A stretch of 64,000 nucleotides of DNA from Gammaproteobacteria bacterium (GTDB lineage: Bacteria; Pseudomonadota; Gammaproteobacteria; Ga0077536). Of this stretch, positions 62,063-64,000 are shown piece by piece; within the stretch, counting starts at the first letter, position 1; each line of letters starts with the position of its first letter. The stretch covers positions 290,932-354,931 of the forward strand of contig JAJFJQ010000066.1 in assembly GCA_021773835.1 (NCBI GenBank). Reading direction: 5' to 3'. The notes beneath the pieces are model-generated. The model was not told the origin of the DNA, searched no databases, and saw nothing but the letters and a program-made list of their open reading frames with translations. The position numbers were made by a program, and so were the translations under genes.

Positions 62063-62743
62063 TTAGCTGCATGTTTGTTCAAACGCCACCGGTGATAAAT
62101 ATCCTATCGATGAGTGTAGTCTCTCACGATTATAAAAGTCGATGTATGAACGCACCGCATTACGTAATTGTTTATCACTCTCAAACGTTCGCCGATGGTA
62201 CATGTCCGACTTCATCGTCTTGTTCCATGATTCCATATGGGCGTTGTCTGTCATCCGACGGCGACGGTTCATGCTGGGCACCAATCCGGCTTTCTTTAGC
62301 GCCTTCAACATCCCACTCGCCACATATTCAACACCACGGTCACTATGAAAGATCGTCCCCCTCGGTGGACGCCGTAACCGTAACGCCGAGCGCAACGCGC
62401 GCTTCGTCAATGACGCCGTCTTCTTCGCACCCAACGCCCAATCTAATATCCGGCGCGAGTAGCGATCCAAGCCCGGTGCCCGGCGATATTGATCCGACGA
62501 GCACCCGCGAATACCATTTTCACGCATGATCCGCTCAATTCGACGACGACCAACCTCTTCACCACCTTGGATCAGAGCCGCATGCACCCGCGGACTACCG
62601 TATGTTTGTTCACTGTTGGCGTGCGCCACCTTTATCTTCGACAACAGACGCTCGTCCTCTAGCGAACGTCGACTCCTCGGACGGTCTCGCCATGTGTAAT
62701 AACCGCTCGTACTTACCTCATATAGGTCGCACATCAACGTCAC
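62063..62743 (-). CDS. IS3-family transposase OrfB, missing first catalytic Asp
   Basis: 226 residues from a GTG; in the frameshifted OrfAB product it is joined to OrfA. HTH_21-like start ([20 protein letters not shown]), then [16 protein letters not shown] runs straight into [13 protein letters not shown]. Related OrfB proteins have about 45-50 residues in between, including the WVGDIT segment with the first Asp of the DDE triad. The second Asp (HSDRGVEY) and Glu ([12 protein letters not shown]) remain. An in-frame deletion has therefore removed a catalytic residue. Confidence 0.85.
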   Translation of the reverse strand: MTLMCDLYEVSTSGYYTWRDRPRSRRSLEDERLLSKIKVAHANSEQTYGSPRVHAALIQGGEEVGRRRIERIMRENGIRGCSSDQYRRAPGLDRYSRRILDWALGAKKTASLTKRALRSALRLRRPPRGTIFHSDRGVEYVASGMLKALKKAGLVPSMNRRRRMTDNAHMESWNKTMKSDMYHRRTFESDKQLRNAVRSYIDFYNRERLHSSIGYLSPVAFEQTCS

Positions 62744-62745
62744 CC

Positions 62746-63099
62746 CTATCCCTTCTTCGACGTGGTGACCGATGAACGCGAAGACATCTCCCTTCTTTTC
62801 GAAGTGAACTCGATCGCTTTTTTTAAAAGGTAATGCTCCGTTTTTAGACGTTCGTAGTCCTTCTTTATGCGACGAAGTTCTTTTAACTCTGCCGCCGTTT
62901 CTTTATCTAGATCCACACCCTTACCCACAATCAAGCCCTCGCGCATTTGTTTCCGCCAACGAGACAACATAAAAGGGTGAATGTAAAGAGACGCAGCAAC
63001 GTCTTGAACTTCTACATCTGGCAACTCGCTTAACCGAACTGCCGTCGCTTTGAATTCGTCGCTGTACTTATAGGTTGTTCTCGGTCCTGATTTCGCCAT
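62746..63099 (-). CDS. IS3-family transposase OrfA
   Basis: 117 residues from the ATG at 63099, which has GGAG eight bases upstream. Helix-turn-helix ([20 protein letters not shown]... then [15 protein letters not shown]), followed by a leucine-zipper-like coil ([20 protein letters not shown]) for dimerisation. Near its end an A7 run (62824-62818) allows a -1 shift into orfB. Family: IS3 OrfA, HTH_Tnp_1. Confidence 0.9.
   Translation of the reverse strand: MAKSGPRTTYKYSDEFKATAVRLSELPDVEVQDVAASLYIHPFMLSRWRKQMREGLIVGKGVDLDKETAAELKELRRIKKDYERLKTEHYLLKKAIEFTSKRREMSSRSSVTTSKKG
62818..62824 (-). promoter_or_regulatory. Slippery A7 run, programmed -1 frameshift site
   Basis: Minus strand TTA AAA AAA G near the orfA end. 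A -1 shift here gives an open frame ([20 protein letters not shown]...) that runs without stop into orfB. This is the usual way IS3 elements make OrfAB. Confidence 0.75.
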
Positions 63100-63174
63100 C
63101 TGGGACACTCCTGAATAGTTAGTCCAGGGTGTCCACTAAACCGTAGGAACTATCCTGTCAGGTTCATCCACTGG

Positions 63175-63462
63175 TTAGGCAGCGGACAACTTTTCAACCC
63201 GGAGCTTTCCAACACTTTTCTCTGTGACCCACAGATCATATTGCATTTGTTGGTTTAGCCAGCTTTCTGGGGAAGTACCAAAAGCTTTTGCCAAGCGCAA
63301 TGCCATCTCGGGGCTGATTCCTGCACGCCCGTTCAAAATGGATGAAAGCGTCTTTCGACTGACTCCTAACGCTTCCGCGGCGCGTGTGACCGTGACACCG
63401 AGCGGCTCTAGGCATAGCTCTCTTAGTATTTCTCCCGGGTGAGGTGGGTTATGCATCTTCAT
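63175..63462 (-). CDS. higA: Antitoxin HigA
   Basis: 95 residues, XRE-type helix-turn-helix: [59 protein letters not shown] standard HigA/VapI antidote. It binds and neutralises HigB and represses the operon. Its stop codon lies within the GTTAGGC end of the split attC. Ten bases after the higB stop. Confidence 0.93.
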   Translation of the reverse strand: MKMHNPPHPGEILRELCLEPLGVTVTRAAEALGVSRKTLSSILNGRAGISPEMALRLAKAFGTSPESWLNQQMQYDLWVTEKSVGKLRVEKLSAA

Positions 63463-63471
63463 TACATTTCT

Positions 63472-63750
63472 CTAATGGTAATCTTCTAAATCAACATCAA
63501 CGGCGTCTTCTCCAACAAACTTAAAAGTAATTCGCCAGTTCCCTGAGACCCGTACGGACCATGTGTCTTTTCTCCGGCCTGTTAACTCGTGAAGATGCAA
63601 ACCTGGAAGGTTCATATCTAATGGAGCTACTGACACATTTAACCGACCGAGGATTAGTCGTATTTTTGAGGCTACCTGGGTAGGGATACCGGCCTTTGTG
63701 CCTCGCTCGAAGTAACGCTCCAGCCCGCGGTGTTTGAAGCTCCGAATCAT
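63472..63750 (-). CDS. higB: Toxin HigB (RelE superfamily)
   Basis: 92 residues from MIRSFKHRGLERYFERG; an upstream in-frame start adds three. ATGPLDMNLP-type segment reads SVAPLDMNLPGLHLHELTG, then WSVRVSGNWRITFKF and DVDLEDYH, the catalytic end of HigB. A ribosome-dependent mRNA endonuclease. Toxin first, antitoxin second, as usual for higBA. Toxin-antitoxin cassettes are thought to stabilise long arrays. Confidence 0.93.
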   Translation of the reverse strand: MIRSFKHRGLERYFERGTKAGIPTQVASKIRLILGRLNVSVAPLDMNLPGLHLHELTGRRKDTWSVRVSGNWRITFKFVGEDAVDVDLEDYH

Positions 63751-63797
63751 TGCAAGCATAGTAACGCATGTCGTTACACGTTACAACACGCATAGCT

Positions 63798-63881
63798 GCC
63801 TAACGTGGCGATAACCTGCGCCGACTACCAACTAACCGCGTAGCGCCAATAACCCTGGACGGCGTCAGGTTCATTGCCTTG
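63798..63881 (-). other. attC site 10, truncated at the recombination point
   Basis: From GCCTAAC through GATAACCTGCGCCG and CGGCGTCAGGTTCATTGCCTTG. After the G of the expected GTTRRRY the sequence no longer fits attC and becomes the left end of an IS110-type element. It separates higBA from the next cassette to the right. Confidence 0.75.
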
Positions 63882-64000
63882 ATACTCATTGAGGCCCCCT
63901 CCTGGGACTTTCAGGCTTAATCAGCAAAACTGATCGTCCTATAAATTGAGAGTTCATAGACTCAATGCCCAGAAGGAGACCTCAGATGAGATTTTATAAC
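63882..64000 (+). mobile_element. Left end of an IS110/IS1111-type element, incomplete
   Basis: About 105 bases of non-coding DNA, then the first codons of a transposase at the window edge. The non-coding part holds several short stems (CCTG...CAGG at 63901-63915, TCAG-CAAAA-CTGA at 63921-63933, ATTGAG...CTCAAT at 63945-63966), in the place where IS110-group elements encode their guide (bridge) RNA. It starts exactly at the G of an attC GTTRRRY, as known for the IS1111-attC group. Confidence 0.6.
63986..64000 (+). CDS. IS110-family transposase, start only
   Basis: Only MRFYN is visible. The ATG has AAGGAG eight bases upstream. IS110-family recombinases often begin MRFY followed by a QHxFYCGIDLHA-type segment, so the match is suggestive but rests on five residues and the flanking structure. 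Confidence 0.5.

Larger units (their letters stand above)
62031..63154 (-). mobile_element. IS3-family insertion sequence, internally deleted
   Basis: 1124 bp. Terminal inverted repeats at 62033-62056 and 63128-63151 agree at 20 of 24 positions (AGTTCCTACG....AGTGGACACC). The direct repeat CTG at 62028-62030 and 63155-63157 fits a 3-bp target duplication, and taking it out restores the attC hairpin. It holds orfA and orfB with a -1 frameshift site. OrfB lacks the segment with the first catalytic Asp, so the copy should not move by itself. Confidence 0.88.
61943..63180 (-). other. attC site 9, split by an IS3-family element
   Basis: Left part 61943-62030 starts ATCTAGC and right part 63158-63180 ends GTTAGGC. 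With the element and one CTG copy removed, the site is 111 bp, and CAGATTACAGC pairs with GCTGTAATCTG. The right end includes the stop codon of higA. It belongs to the higBA cassette. Confidence 0.85.
56690..63881 (-). mobile_element. Integron-type gene-cassette array (no integrase in window)
   Basis: Nine attC-like sites at a spacing of 0.6-1.3 kb, most directly after a small minus-strand gene. Their ends fit RYYYAAC and GTTRRRY, and the lengths cluster at 106-111 bp. Contents: a small membrane protein, four paralogues of an unknown family, an SDR, two further membrane proteins and HigBA. Genes read leftwards, so intI and attI should lie to the right. One attC is split by an IS3-family element and the last is cut by an IS110-type element. 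Confidence 0.85.

Noticed and set aside
56690..63881. Integron integrase gene inside the window
   Set aside because: No tyrosine recombinase with the IntI-specific patch is present; cassette direction places it to the right, outside.
1..64000. CRISPR arrays, rRNA and tRNA genes
   Set aside because: No evenly spaced short repeats and no cloverleaf or rRNA signatures were found on reading; the regular repeats at the right are attC sites with genes between them.

Overview
The window looks like chromosome from a gammaproteobacterium, probably an uncultivated marine one. The reasons are a DjlA co-chaperone, a TRAP transporter, a fatty-acid and CoA-ester catabolic gene set, a VPxxA/PEP-CTERM-type surface protein, and a sedentary integron-like cassette array at the right-hand end. 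This placement is inferred from gene content. There is no rRNA, tRNA or recognisable phylogenetic marker beyond djlA.

Bases 1-41300 are ordinary, gene-dense metabolic chromosome. From the left: a truncated F420/flavin oxidoreductase; two glutathione transferases and a TetR regulator that share a clear operator (TTGGACC-N4-GGTCCAA, two copies); a YkvI-type membrane protein; a Tat-exported aldo/keto reductase; a hydantoinase/oxoprolinase pair (HyuA, HyuB) next to a TRAP uptake system; djlA; a MATE pump; and a run of small redox enzymes. Next come a TauE permease, a class III CoA-transferase, a minus-strand operon (MaoC, SDR, GST-like, histidine phosphatase), an enoyl-CoA hydratase with an MFS carrier, an acyl-CoA dehydrogenase with an SDR, a VPxxA-CTERM protein, a haem c/PQQ-type dehydrogenase, a quinone oxidoreductase, AlaX, a P450 and a PhyH dioxygenase.

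Bases 41300-56330 change character. Except for the acyl-CoA dehydrogenase pair at 46183-48581 and one small gene near 55.3 kb, almost everything is a short minus-strand gene. Many belong to families common in integron cassettes (GFA, SRPBCC, TfoX, ABM, DUF1272, DUF1287, DUF2784, DUF3565-DUF1971). Several are damaged or odd: a TfoX gene has an early stop codon, a HAD phosphatase has its catalytic motif upstream of any normal start codon, and one exported protein is followed by a long open stretch in its own frame after the stop.

Bases 56690-63881 are a gene-cassette array. Small minus-strand genes, mostly unknown, are each followed by an attC site (RYYYAAC...GTTRRRY ends and long imperfect inverted repeats). 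I count nine attC sites, seven of them uninterrupted. Five genes in and beside the array are paralogues of one unrecognised family (one N-terminal membrane helix plus a helical domain of about 130 residues). A HigBA toxin-antitoxin pair and an SDR are also cassettes. A 1.12-kb IS3-family element with a 3-bp target duplication splits one attC, and its transposase has lost the segment holding the first catalytic Asp. An IS110/IS1111-type element begins exactly at the recombination point of the last attC and runs off the right edge. Cassette orientation predicts that the integrase lies to the right of the window, which would make the left part the oldest end of the array.
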